From positions 2,915,001 through 2,979,000 of the forward strand of contig NC_021237.1 of assembly GCF_000397205.1 (NCBI RefSeq): a stretch of 64,000 bases of DNA. Reading direction: 5' to 3'. The notes beneath the pieces were generated by a model, which was not told where the DNA came from, did not search any database, and was given only the letters and a program-made list of their open reading frames with translations. Shown here in pieces: positions 47,623 through 55,796 of this stretch; positions within the stretch are counted from its first letter, which is position 1; each line of letters begins with the position of its first letter. A program made the translations under genes and the position numbers. Source of the DNA: Pseudomonas protegens CHA0 (lineage in GTDB: Bacteria > Pseudomonadota > Gammaproteobacteria > Pseudomonadales > Pseudomonadaceae).

Positions 47623-48090
47623 ATGCCCAATCAGACCATCAAGACCCCCTGCGTCGGCCTCTGTTCCACGGTTTACGGCGATCTGGTATGCCGTGGCTGC
47701 AAGCGTTTCCACCATGAAGTGATCAACTGGAATGGTTACAACGAGGAGGAAAAACGCGCGGTCTGGCTGCGTCTTGAGCACCTGCTGGTGCAGGTGATGG
47801 CGGCCAAGCTGGAAGTCTTCGACCCGGTGCGCCTGCGCGAGCAGCTGGAGCAGCGCAAGATCCGCTTCGTGCCCCATCAGTCCGAGTATTGCTGGGCCTA
47901 CCAGCTGATTGCCCGCGGCGCGCGAGTGATCAACCAGCTCGATGCCTATGGAATGGTGCTGCTGCCAGAGTTTCGCGACTGGGCCTTGCCGGAGTTGCGC
48001 GACGCCATTGATCGGGAATTCTTCCTGCTGTCCGAAGCCCACTACCAGCGCTACATCGCCCCCGGCTTTCTCAAGGATGCCCTCGGCTGA
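47623..48090 (+). CDS. DUF1289-domain protein
   Basis: A 155-residue protein whose first 55 residues are the DUF1289 module: IKTPCVGLCSTVYGDLVCRGCKRFHHEVINWNGYNEEEKRAVWLRL, with four Cys at C9, C13, C22 and C25-type spacing and a conserved Trp, a probable iron-sulfur or zinc binder. The C-terminal 100 residues are helical and of unknown role. ATG 47623 has no strong ribosome site. Divergent from acnB. Confidence 0.85.
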   Translation: MPNQTIKTPCVGLCSTVYGDLVCRGCKRFHHEVINWNGYNEEEKRAVWLRLEHLLVQVMAAKLEVFDPVRLREQLEQRKIRFVPHQSEYCWAYQLIARGARVINQLDAYGMVLLPEFRDWALPELRDAIDREFFLLSEAHYQRYIAPGFLKDALG

Positions 48091-48129
48091 GTGCTTCGCT
48101 ACGCGAATAACTCCCACGCAAATGCCACT

Positions 48130-48270
48130 GCAGGAGCTGGCTTGCCAGCGAAGACGGCCGCCAGGGCGGTGCAAGGCTTGCGGGCCTCTTCGCCGGCAAG
48201 CCGGCTCCTACGGGGTGAGGTTGATCGGGCTCTGTAGGAGCTGGCTTGCCAGCGAAAGCGCCGTCATGGA
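48130..48270. repeat. REP cluster
   Basis: One full doublet (GCAGGAGCTGGCTTGCCAGCGAA ... CTTCGCCGGCAAGCCGGCTCC, 48130-48211) plus a third arm GTAGGAGCTGGCTTGCCAGCGAA at 48234 and an inverted GCGCCGTCATGGACGGCGC. Lies between convergent genes. Confidence 0.88.
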
Positions 48271-48307
48271 CGGCGCAGATTACGCGATGGCGTTGCGGGG
48301 AGGGGGC

Positions 48308-49171
48308 TCAAGCCTTGGCTGCCAGCTCTTCCAGGTGATCCATGATGTCCGCCGGCTTGAGCACCAGCACGTCGCTGTCCAGGGAGTCGAGCACCACTTC
48401 GGCGGTGTTGCCGATCAGTGCCCCGGAAATCCCGGTGCGGGCCACGGTGCCGATGATGGTCAGCACGGCGCCAAGCTTGTGGGCCAGGTGGGGAATCAGC
48501 ACATCGGCCGGGCCTTCCTCGATATGCAGGTGGGCGTCGTCGATGTCGAACTCGGCCTGGAACGCCTTGCACTGCTCGCGATAGCGCGCCTCGATGGTTT
48601 CCTTGAGCTGGAACACCGGGTCGGCGGCCGACAGCATCGGCGACGGGTGAGCGCTGATCACATGCAGCTGGGCCTTGGCCAGGCTGGCGATATCGAAGCC
48701 GTGGTCGACGATACTGGCGTGCAAGGCCCGGTGCTCGCCGTCCATGTTGCCGACGTCGATGGCGGCCATCACCACGCCGCCGACCCAGGGCGTGGCGGTC
48801 TTGACCAGCAGCACCGGGGTCGGGCAGTAGCGCAGCAGTTTCCAGTCCGCCGGGGTCAGTAGGGCTTTCTTCAGCGGGGCGTCCGGCAGGTGCTGCTTGA
48901 TCACCAGGCCGCAGCCCTCGGCCTGCTGCACATCGATGATGGTTTCGTGCAGGCTTTCGTTCCAGGCCTGCTCGGTGGTGACGCTGTAGCCTTCGCCGGT
49001 GAGGCTGCTCTTGAGTACGCTCAGCAGCGCCGAATGCTCGTGCTTTCTGTCGCAGACCAGCAGGTGCAGGTGGGCCTGGGTGACCCCGGCAATCAGCTTG
49101 GCGCGCTTGAGGGCAAGGCTTTCGCCGGGCGTGGGATCGATGACCACCAGGATACTGCGGATGCTTTGCAT
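48308..49171 (-). CDS. Universal stress protein, two-domain type
   Basis: A 287-residue protein with two Usp domains (about 1-125 and 130-280). The C-terminal ATP-type motif appears as GTVARTGISGALIGNTAEVVLDSLDSDVLVLKP (G-x-G-x9-GS/N type). It resembles UspE and the P. aeruginosa Usps needed for anaerobic pyruvate or nitrate survival. An Anr-type site and -10 lie upstream, so expression at low oxygen is likely. Start ATG 49171 follows CTGGAGATCCCGATC. A perfect 20-bp inverted repeat lies in its presumed 5' leader. Confidence 0.9.
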   Translation of the reverse strand: MQSIRSILVVIDPTPGESLALKRAKLIAGVTQAHLHLLVCDRKHEHSALLSVLKSSLTGEGYSVTTEQAWNESLHETIIDVQQAEGCGLVIKQHLPDAPLKKALLTPADWKLLRYCPTPVLLVKTATPWVGGVVMAAIDVGNMDGEHRALHASIVDHGFDIASLAKAQLHVISAHPSPMLSAADPVFQLKETIEARYREQCKAFQAEFDIDDAHLHIEEGPADVLIPHLAHKLGAVLTIIGTVARTGISGALIGNTAEVVLDSLDSDVLVLKPADIMDHLEELAAKA

Positions 49172-49201
49172 GATCGGGATCTCCAGGAAGGGATGAACGG
49201 T

Positions 49202-49261
49202 TAGGGTCTGTTCCCGTTTGGCCCCGCAACGCGGCTCGTCACCAAACGGGAACAGACCCTA
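49202..49261. repeat. Perfect 20-bp inverted repeat element
   Basis: Arms 49202-49221 (TAGGGTCTGTTCCCG...) and 49242-49261 are exact complements, with a 20-base GC-rich centre (CCCCGCAACGCGGC...). 60 bp in all; the ends read TAGGGTCTG / CAGACCCTA. It could be an IS5-like terminal-repeat remnant or a MITE, and lies in the leader of the Usp gene. Confidence 0.75.
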
Positions 49262-49270
49262 GCGTGCACA

Positions 49271-49313
49271 ACTATAGTTGCTGGCGCCCGGGCCGGATGT
49301 TGATGCATATCAA
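49271..49313 (-). promoter_or_regulatory. Anr (FNR-type) box and -10 for the universal stress protein
   Basis: TTGATGCATATCAA (49300-49313) is a perfect TTGAT-N4-ATCAA site. On the minus strand a -10 TATAGT (plus 49271-49276) places the start of transcription near 49265, which puts the box at -41.5, the position of a class II Anr/FNR-activated promoter. Confidence 0.75.
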
Positions 49314-49460
49314 TCGCGGCCGCTGGTGGTCTGCGGCCCGGCCGGTATAATCGCCGGCCTTTCGCTATGAAGCCTTTTGTCCCGTGAGCCTCATGTTAAC
49401 GATCACTGATAGTGCTGCCTGCCGCTTTGCGGTGGTGGCTGATTGTTCGGAAATGCGCCG

Positions 49461-50066
49461 ATGAACTTTCCTGAAATTCCCGACTTTCTTGGCTGCCGCA
49501 CGCCCGACGCCTGGGTCCAGGCGGCCCTGGCCGACCAGGAAACCCTGCTGATCGACCACAAGAACTGCGAGTTCAAGGCCGCCAGCACCGCCTTGAGCCT
49601 GATCGCCAAGTACCACGCCCATGTCGACCTGATCAACATGATGTCGCGCCTGGCCCGGGAAGAGCTGGTGCACCATGAGCAGGTCCTGCGCCTGATGAAG
49701 AAGCGCAAGGTCGAGCTGCGCCAGTTGCATGCCGGGCGCTATGCCTCGGGCCTGCGCAAGGTAGTGCGCAGCCACGAGCCGGTGAAGCTGGTGGACACCC
49801 TGGTGGTGGGCGCCTTTATCGAAGCCCGCAGCTGCGAGCGTTTCGAAGCCCTGGTGCCGCACCTGGACGAGGAGCTGGGCAAGTTCTACTTCGGCCTGCT
49901 CAAAAGCGAGGCCCGGCACTACCAGGGCTACCTGAAGCTGGCCTATCAGTATGGCGACGCCAAGGACATCGCCCAGGTCATCGACCGGGTGCGGGCGGCG
50001 GAGCAGGAACTGATCGAGTCGCCGGATCCGGAGTTCCGTTTTCACAGTGGCGTGCCGGCCTGGTGA
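49461..50066 (+). CDS. miaE: tRNA-(ms2io6A37) hydroxylase
   Basis: A 201-residue diiron protein that hydroxylates the isopentenyl group of ms2i6A at tRNA position 37 using oxygen. Ligand helices are visible: CEFKAASTALSLIAKYHAH, REELVHHEQVLRLM (ExxH) and FIEARSCERFEAL plus KSEARHYQGYL (ExxH). Start ATG 49461, preceded by GGAAATGCGCCG; TATAAT at 49346-49351 is a plausible -10. Separate strand from the Usp gene. Confidence 0.93.
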   Translation: MNFPEIPDFLGCRTPDAWVQAALADQETLLIDHKNCEFKAASTALSLIAKYHAHVDLINMMSRLAREELVHHEQVLRLMKKRKVELRQLHAGRYASGLRKVVRSHEPVKLVDTLVVGAFIEARSCERFEALVPHLDEELGKFYFGLLKSEARHYQGYLKLAYQYGDAKDIAQVIDRVRAAEQELIESPDPEFRFHSGVPAW

Positions 50067-50194
50067 ACGACTGCCCTTGTGTAAAAGCAGGGGCAAATTG
50101 TTAAAAACTCTTAAAAGAATGAAATATCGCGCAAAACCGCTGCAAGTCCCGGGTTTTGTGGCTTGCGTTATCCTTTCCTTAACCTCTTGCCCCC

Positions 50195-50220
50195 TATAAT
50201 GCGCGCGCACAAATTGTGCG
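50195..50220 (+). promoter_or_regulatory. Promoter (-10) with palindrome over the start site, rstA-like operon
   Basis: TATAAT at 50195-50200 followed directly by the perfect inverted repeat CGCACAA-A-TTGTGCG (50206-50220), so the palindrome overlaps the likely +1. It may bind the response regulator or another repressor, or form a leader hairpin. No good -35 is seen, so an activator is possible. Confidence 0.55.
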
Positions 50221-50237
50221 TTCACAGATTGGCAAAT

Positions 50238-50948
50238 ATGGAAAACCTGGGTCTTGGCAAGGTGTTGCTGGTGGAAGATGACGAGAAGCTCGCCGGGCTG
50301 ATCGCGCATTTTCTGTCCCAGCACGGCTTTGAAGTGCTGACGGTCCACCGCGGCGATACCGCCCTGGCGGCATTTCTCGAATTCAAACCGAAACTGGTGG
50401 TGCTCGACCTGATGCTGCCCGGCCAGAGCGGCCTGCACGTGTGCCGGGAGATCCGCGCCGTTGCGGACACCCCCATCGTCATCCTCACCGCCAAGGAAGA
50501 CGACCTGGACCACATTCTCGGCCTGGAATCCGGCGCCGATGACTACGTGATCAAGCCTATAAAACCGGCGGTGCTGCTGGCGCGCCTGCGGGCCCTGCAA
50601 CGGCGCCAGGTGCCGGAAACCACCACCCTGCGCGGGGCCCTGGCATTCGGCGTGCTGAGCATCGACCGCAACAGCCGCGAGGTGCGCCTGGCGGGCGAGC
50701 CGGTGGAACTGACCACCATGGAATTCGAGCTGCTCTGGCTGCTGGCCAGCGCGCCGGGCAAGACCCTGTCCCGGGACGACATCCTCAACCGCATGCGCGG
50801 CATCGAGTTCGACGGCCTCAACCGCAGTGTCGACGTCTACATCAGCAAGCTGCGGGGCAAGCTCAAGGACAACCCGCGCGAGCCGGTGTGCATCAAGACC
50901 GTGTGGGGCAAGGGCTACCTGTTCAATCCGTTCGCCTGGGAGGTTTGA
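50238..50948 (+). CDS. rstA: OmpR-family response regulator (RstA-like)
   Basis: A 236-residue regulator: receiver domain with acidic pocket VEDDEK (D14/D15), phospho-acceptor D57 in VVLDLMLPGQSGLHVC, Thr in ILTAKED and Lys in IKPIKP; then a winged-helix DNA-binding domain (LTTMEFELLWLLASAPGKTLSRDDILNRMRGIEFDGLNRSVDVYISKLRGKL). The stop is followed at once by the kinase start. The RstA assignment comes from GIEFDGLNRSVDVYISKLR and the paired RstB-type kinase. Confidence 0.85.
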   Translation: MENLGLGKVLLVEDDEKLAGLIAHFLSQHGFEVLTVHRGDTALAAFLEFKPKLVVLDLMLPGQSGLHVCREIRAVADTPIVILTAKEDDLDHILGLESGADDYVIKPIKPAVLLARLRALQRRQVPETTTLRGALAFGVLSIDRNSREVRLAGEPVELTTMEFELLWLLASAPGKTLSRDDILNRMRGIEFDGLNRSVDVYISKLRGKLKDNPREPVCIKTVWGKGYLFNPFAWEV

Positions 50949-52238
50949 ATGCTGCGTCTGTTTCTGGGGCTCTACCTGTTCCTGGCCCTGGGCTTCGCCG
51001 GGGCCATGACCGCGGTGCAACACATCTTCATCAACTACCTGGCCGCCGACCTGATCGAGTCCTACAACCGCGATGCGGTGCGCGGGCCGGCTTACAGCCT
51101 GAGCGAACAGTTGCGGCCGTTCGACGAGGCCGGGCGTCAACAGCAGCTGGAGCAGCTCAAGCCGCACTACGGGCTGCTGCTCAAACTGGTGCAGGCCGAC
51201 GACCTGGACATGAGCGTGCGTGAACAGGCCCTGCTGGATTCCAACCAGTTGGTGGTGCGCGAGGAGTTCACCGAATTCATCGGCAGCATCGACGGCGGCA
51301 AGCAACTGTTGAGCATCAAGCTGCCGGAAGACCCGCCCCTGACCCTGCTCTACAACATCGCCGCCTATGCCTTGCTCGGCGCGCTGCTGGCCATCGTCCT
51401 GTACTTCTGGGTGCGCCCGCACTGGCGCGACCTGGAGCGCCTGCGCCTGGCCGCCGAACGTTTTGGCGACAACGACCTGGGCACCCGGCTGCACCTGTCG
51501 CGGCGTTCCAACATCCGCGACCTGGCCCAGCACTTCAACCGCATGGCGGCGCGCATCGAGGGGCTGATCGCCAATCAGCGCGAGTTGACCAACGCGGTGT
51601 CCCACGAACTGCGCACGCCCATCGCCCGGCTGTCCTTCGAGCTGGACCAGTTGCAGCAACAGCCAGATCCGGATGAAAACCGCGAGTTGATCGCCGACAT
51701 GTATGCCGACCTCGGCGAGCTGGAGGAAATGGTCTCCGAACTCCTCAGCTACGCCAGCCTGGAACATGGCGCGGCCACCATCAACCGGGAAAACATCCAG
51801 GCCCAGAGCTGGCTCGACAGCGTGGTCGGCAGCGTGGCCCTGGAGGCCGAGGCGGCCGGGGTGCAACTGCTGATCCGTTCCTGCCAGGTGGAGTACGTGC
51901 GCATCGAACCGCGCTTCATGGCCCGGGCAGTGATCAACCTGCTGCGCAACGCCATCCGCTACGCCGACCGCCGGGTCGAGGTGTCCCTGGTGCGCCTGGA
52001 GCATGGCTACGAAGTGCGGGTCAACGATGATGGTCCCGGGGTGCCGGTGGATGGCCGGGAGAAGATCTTCGAGCCGTTTTCCCGTCTCGACGCCAGCCGT
52101 GACCGGCGTACCGGCGGTTTCGGCCTGGGCCTGGCGCTGGTGCGGCGGGTCTCGCAATGGCACGGCGGCAAGGTCGAAGTGGCGGATTCGGAGTGGGGCG
52201 GTGCCTCGTTCCGCATGACCTGGGCCCACCTCGACTGA
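50949..52238 (+). CDS. rstB: Sensor histidine kinase (RstB-like)
   Basis: A 429-residue inner-membrane kinase: TM1 at residues 3-25, a periplasmic sensor of about 110 residues, TM2 near 136-155, HAMP (WRDLERLRLAAERFGDNDLGTRLHLSRRSNIRDLAQHFNRMA), phosphorylated His219 in AVSHELRTPIARLSFELDQLQ, and the ATPase boxes NLLRNAIRYADR, VNDDGPGVP, GGFGLGLALVRR. Its cognate regulator is encoded directly upstream. Signal unknown; RstB-type kinases answer to acid or divalent cations in other bacteria. Confidence 0.88.
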   Translation: MLRLFLGLYLFLALGFAGAMTAVQHIFINYLAADLIESYNRDAVRGPAYSLSEQLRPFDEAGRQQQLEQLKPHYGLLLKLVQADDLDMSVREQALLDSNQLVVREEFTEFIGSIDGGKQLLSIKLPEDPPLTLLYNIAAYALLGALLAIVLYFWVRPHWRDLERLRLAAERFGDNDLGTRLHLSRRSNIRDLAQHFNRMAARIEGLIANQRELTNAVSHELRTPIARLSFELDQLQQQPDPDENRELIADMYADLGELEEMVSELLSYASLEHGAATINRENIQAQSWLDSVVGSVALEAEAAGVQLLIRSCQVEYVRIEPRFMARAVINLLRNAIRYADRRVEVSLVRLEHGYEVRVNDDGPGVPVDGREKIFEPFSRLDASRDRRTGGFGLGLALVRRVSQWHGGKVEVADSEWGGASFRMTWAHLD

Positions 52239-52270
52239 GGTTCGCGCGCAGCCCTGAACCTGCGCAGCAA

Positions 52271-52310
52271 CGCGGCCCGTGATCACGGGCCGCGCGCTCC
52301 CTTTCTTAGA
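52271..52310. terminator. Terminator between convergent rstB and mipA-like genes
   Basis: CGCGGCCCGTGATCACGGGCCGCG is a perfect 24-bp palindrome (52271-52294), followed by CGCTCCCTTTCTT on the plus strand. Serves the rst operon and perhaps the opposing gene. Confidence 0.8.
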
Positions 52311-53106
52311 AACTGTACTCAAGTTGAGTGGCGATGCTGGTCTGCATGCGCCGGTCGACGATCGGGCTGTCGCCGGCTTCCTTGCTCAGGTACTTCATCG
52401 ACAGCAGGGTCGAGACCTTGGTCTGCTCATTGAGGGGCAGGGTCCAGGCCAGGTCGGCGCCGCTGCTGACCCGTCCACCCTTGGCCCGGTAGGCGCCGAA
52501 GCGGCTGTGGGCCGCCTGGGTGTCGCTCACCCCGTACCAGGTCTGCATGTAGTCGGCGTTGCCGAACAGGCTGTTGAGGCTGGCATCCAGGCTGCCGAAG
52601 CGGCCCTGGTAGAGGTTGCTGCCAATGCTCAGTTCCAGTGCGCTGTAGGCCGAGCCGGTGTCGCGGTTATCGTTCTTCTTCACCGCGTGGGTCAGGGTGG
52701 CGCCCAGTTCGAACGGCCCCAGGTCATAGCCCAGGTGCGCGCCGAACTGTGCCCGGGTCTTTATTTCGCCCATGCCCTTGAGGCGCTTGGAACCCTGGCC
52801 CAGGTGGTTCTTGTCGCGCCGTGATTCGCTCGGGCCGACCCAGGTACTGAACGACAGGTCGCCCCATTCGTTGCCCCAGCCCAGGCCCTGGTCGGTATTG
52901 AGGAACACGCCCCAGGGGCTGATGATCTCACCGCCGAGAATCGGCGCCAGGGCGCGTTCGTCACTGCCGCTGTAGCGCGGCACGCTGGCCACCCCGGCGT
53001 GCACGCCGTACTTCCAGTCCTCGGCGTGCAGCGTGCCGCAGACCGAGCTCAGGCCCAGGGTGCCGGCCCACAAGGCGGCGGTGGTGGAGTGTTTCAGGGT
53101 TTTCAT
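52306..53106 (-). CDS. MipA/OmpV family outer membrane protein
   Basis: A 266-residue beta-barrel. Signal peptide ending LHA (residue 28). Features of the family: YGVHAGVASVPRYSGSDERALAPIL, the aromatic-alternating strands, and a C-terminal QLEYSF ending in Phe. MipA scaffolds a murein hydrolase/synthase complex in E. coli; OmpV is a porin. It is six bases downstream of a serine-hydrolase-like lipoprotein on the same strand, so they are co-transcribed. Confidence 0.9.
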   Translation of the reverse strand: MKTLKHSTTAALWAGTLGLSSVCGTLHAEDWKYGVHAGVASVPRYSGSDERALAPILGGEIISPWGVFLNTDQGLGWGNEWGDLSFSTWVGPSESRRDKNHLGQGSKRLKGMGEIKTRAQFGAHLGYDLGPFELGATLTHAVKKNDNRDTGSAYSALELSIGSNLYQGRFGSLDASLNSLFGNADYMQTWYGVSDTQAAHSRFGAYRAKGGRVSSGADLAWTLPLNEQTKVSTLLSMKYLSKEAGDSPIVDRRMQTSIATQLEYSF

Positions 53107-53112
53107 GAAGGG

Positions 53113-54918
53113 TCAGAACCTCAGGTGGTTGGCGTTATAGGTGCGTTTGAATGAGTAGCCCAGGACGTTCACGCCGTTGACCTGGCGGCGCACGGTGTCG
53201 CCCAGGCCCGGGCCGTTGCCGGCGATCACCGCGTGGGCGTTGTCCACCGGGGCGAGGATGTAGTCGGTGAGGGGACGGCCTTGCTGCAGGCTGCGGATCA
53301 TCAGGAAGCCGTCCTCCAGGGCGATGTCCATGCCGTTGATGGGCGGTTCGCCGGGAGCGTCGCTCAGAGCCTGGTAGGTGCCGACCGTGGCCAGCCAGTT
53401 GTCCGTCAGGGGCACCGGCTCGATCCGTTCTCCCACCGCCAGTAACTGGCCGTGGCTCTTGGCGGTGAACACCCGATGGCCCTGGACCTGCATCACGTCC
53501 AGTTGCAGTTGCCCCAGCGGGCCCAGGTCCTGGGGCCAGAGCCCGAGGCGCTTCTTGCGCACCCGCAGCCAGCCCTGTTCGTCCCGCAGCAGTTCGTAGC
53601 GCTCGCCGGCCAGCTCGGCGTACAGGCGCTGGTGCTGGTCGCGGATCCGCAGCACACCCCAGCGGGTGGCATAGAAGCCCGCCAGGTGCCGGCGATCCGC
53701 CGCTTGCGGAACCCGACGTTGCTGAGCCTGGGGGGCCGTGGCCGGTGGCGGTGGCGGGGCGCCGTGGGCCTGCAGCAGCATGCGCAGCACCTGGGGCACC
53801 AGGGGCTGGGCCAGGGCCTCGCCGCTGTCGGAATTGCTCATCACGATCACCGCCAGCTGCTGCTCGGCCAGCACGCTGATCCGGGCATGAAAGCCCTCGC
53901 CGAAACCGCTTTGCTGCCAGGTGCGCATATCTGGCCGGACCCATTCCTCACCGCAGGGCGACAGGAACCAGCCAAGGCCTACCTGGCAGTCGAAATCCAG
54001 CGGGTTGCCGGCGTTCTGCGTGCGCACCATTTCGTCGATGGATGCCGCCGAGAGCAGTTGGCGGTCCTGGTACCGGCCCTGGGCGAACAGCATGCGCACG
54101 TAGCGGCTCAGGTCCCGCGGGCTGCTCCACAGGCCCTGGGCGGAAAGGTCGCGGACCAGCGCATCGCTGCTGACACCGTCTTCATAGCCTCTTGCCCGGT
54201 AGGGCTGGGCGCGGCTGTCCCCGACAAAGCTCGACTGGCTCATGCCCAGTGGGCGCAGCAGGCTCTTCTGCAACTGCTGTTCGAAATCCACGCCGCTGCT
54301 GCGCTCCACCGCTGCCCCGAGCAGGGCATAACCGAGGTTGGAGTAGGCGGTCTGGGTTCCCGGAGCGTTGCTCAGCCACAGCCCGCTGAGCTTTCCCGGC
54401 AGTTCGTCGAGGGCGTTGGGGGTGCGTGCGTCGCGCAGGTATTCGCTGGGAATGCCGCCCTGGTGGCTGAGCAGGCGGCGCAGAGTCACGGCCCGGTCGG
54501 CGGCGTTCTGGTCCTCGTGGAAGCGCGAGCGGACGTAGAACTCCCTGAGGGTGTCCTGCAGCGGCGCATCCAGTTGCAGGCGCCCTTGTTCCACCAGTTG
54601 CATCACCGCCGTGGCAGTCAGCAATTGCGACAGGGCTCCGGCGCGAAACGCGGTGTTTTCGGTCACTTGCAGGCCCCGGGCCTGGTCGGCGAAGCCAAAG
54701 CCCCGGGCCCAGATCAGTTGCTGGCCGTCCACCAGGGCGATGGACAGCCCGGGCACCTGATGTTCGGCCATCTGTTGCGGGATGTACTGCTTCAGGTAGC
54801 CGATGATGCTGGCGTAATCGCCGGGCGCGATGGGCGGCGGCGCCGGAGGCTGGCCGTTGCAGCCGAGGTTGCTCAAGAGCAGGCCCACCAGCGGCAGGCC
54901 GAGAAGTTTGCGGGACAT
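53113..54918 (-). CDS. Beta-lactamase/serine-hydrolase family lipoprotein lacking catalytic Ser and Lys
   Basis: A 601-residue protein, N-terminal domain class C beta-lactamase fold and about 230 further residues. The active-site segment reads FRAGALSQLLTATAV (residues 91-105), where active members have FRxGSxxK: Ser is Ala95 and Lys is Gln98. The YSN motif (TAYSNLGYALLG) and a Gly-rich HQGGIPSEYLRD segment are kept. The N-terminus looks like a lipoprotein signal ending SNLGC (Cys20), although the lipobox is atypical. Probably a non-enzymatic binding or regulatory paralogue near the cell envelope, perhaps partner to MipA. Start ATG 54918. Confidence 0.8.
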   Translation of the reverse strand: MSRKLLGLPLVGLLLSNLGCNGQPPAPPPIAPGDYASIIGYLKQYIPQQMAEHQVPGLSIALVDGQQLIWARGFGFADQARGLQVTENTAFRAGALSQLLTATAVMQLVEQGRLQLDAPLQDTLREFYVRSRFHEDQNAADRAVTLRRLLSHQGGIPSEYLRDARTPNALDELPGKLSGLWLSNAPGTQTAYSNLGYALLGAAVERSSGVDFEQQLQKSLLRPLGMSQSSFVGDSRAQPYRARGYEDGVSSDALVRDLSAQGLWSSPRDLSRYVRMLFAQGRYQDRQLLSAASIDEMVRTQNAGNPLDFDCQVGLGWFLSPCGEEWVRPDMRTWQQSGFGEGFHARISVLAEQQLAVIVMSNSDSGEALAQPLVPQVLRMLLQAHGAPPPPPATAPQAQQRRVPQAADRRHLAGFYATRWGVLRIRDQHQRLYAELAGERYELLRDEQGWLRVRKKRLGLWPQDLGPLGQLQLDVMQVQGHRVFTAKSHGQLLAVGERIEPVPLTDNWLATVGTYQALSDAPGEPPINGMDIALEDGFLMIRSLQQGRPLTDYILAPVDNAHAVIAGNGPGLGDTVRRQVNGVNVLGYSFKRTYNANHLRF

Positions 54919-55026
54919 GCAGCACCCGAGGGCCAATTGGATCAGCGGATGCTAGGGAAGGGGGGCGTGGCAGTCTTTGACAGCTTTGTCGGGAAACTGT
55001 CAAAGACTGTTAAGCCCCGGTTGCGC

Positions 55027-55515
55027 TCAGGCCTCCAGCCCCAGGCGCTGGTGCCACTGGGCAATCGATTCCTCGGGGTATTCGGCGAACTGCAGGTCGT
55101 GCGCCCCAGCATCGACCTCGACCCAGGGCGCCCTGGAGTCGAGCATCAGGTGGGTGTGCTGCGGCGGCACCGGCAACGGGGTGTCGATGGCCGAGGCAAA
55201 AGGATGGATCAGCTCCGGCCATTGCGGGCTGAACAGCCACAGCCCGGAGCCGCAGCGCCCGCAGAAGTGCCGTTCGGCGCTGCTGCTGTGGGCCCGGGCG
55301 GCACCGGCGGGCTTGAGCCGGGCATGGTAGATGACGATGTGCTTGCGCCCGCGTACCTTGAGGCTGGCCGCATCGCCCCCCAGGTTGATGGCGTAGCCGC
55401 CACCGCCCTGGGTCTTGCGGCAGATCGAGCAGTAGCAGCGCTGGTAGGGATAGGGATGGCGGCTGGACAGGCTGAAGTGCACGGCGCCGCAATGGCAGGA
55501 GCCCTGGAGTTGCAT
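55027..55515 (-). CDS. GFA-family protein (glutathione-dependent formaldehyde-activating-like)
   Basis: A 162-residue zinc protein. Zinc ligands: GSCHCGAVHFSL (C7, C9) and RCYCSICRKTQGG plus HFCGRCGSGLW. Members are small GFA/CENP-V domain proteins that may bind thiols or formaldehyde adducts. Stand-alone, about 110 bases from the convergent serine-hydrolase promoter and divergent from the mntP riboswitch. Confidence 0.87.
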   Translation of the reverse strand: MQLQGSCHCGAVHFSLSSRHPYPYQRCYCSICRKTQGGGGYAINLGGDAASLKVRGRKHIVIYHARLKPAGAARAHSSSAERHFCGRCGSGLWLFSPQWPELIHPFASAIDTPLPVPPQHTHLMLDSRAPWVEVDAGAHDLQFAEYPEESIAQWHQRLGLEA

Positions 55516-55631
55516 GGGGTACCTCCACGAATCAACGGGTGGATTGCACAGGCTAGCCGCTGTGCGAGCAGCTGTCGTGACGCGGTGCTGATGAAATTTT
55601 CACATGTGGCCGGCTAAGCTGCGCGCCTCTT

Positions 55632-55796
55632 TGGGGAGTAACCTGCCACCGCGCCCTGCGGTGGCGCCCGTATCAACATTCTCGGCAACCTGCCGTGGTA
55701 CGGGCACCGTTTCGGTTGGTGAGACCATCGACATACCTGCGCTGAAGTCGGGCGCGTGGGCATGTCGTGGACTCAAGCCCGACCGGAAGACTCAAC
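55632..55796 (+). ncRNA. yybP-ykoY manganese riboswitch
   Basis: The conserved 5' core GGGGAGTA (55633-55640) and the downstream ATCGACATACC plus the pairing arms around CCACCGCGCCCTGCGGTGG (55648-) and CCCGTATCAAC / GTGGTACGGG fit the yybP-ykoY family (RF00080). It ends directly before mntP, the usual target. Mn2+ binding should open expression of the exporter; the segment CATGTCGTGGACTCAAGCCC may form the expression platform. Coordinates are approximate. Confidence 0.85.

Noticed and set aside
49365..52322. A 985-codon open frame on the minus strand across miaE and the rst genes
   Set aside because: It is the antisense of three well-supported genes; composition is that of a shadow frame.
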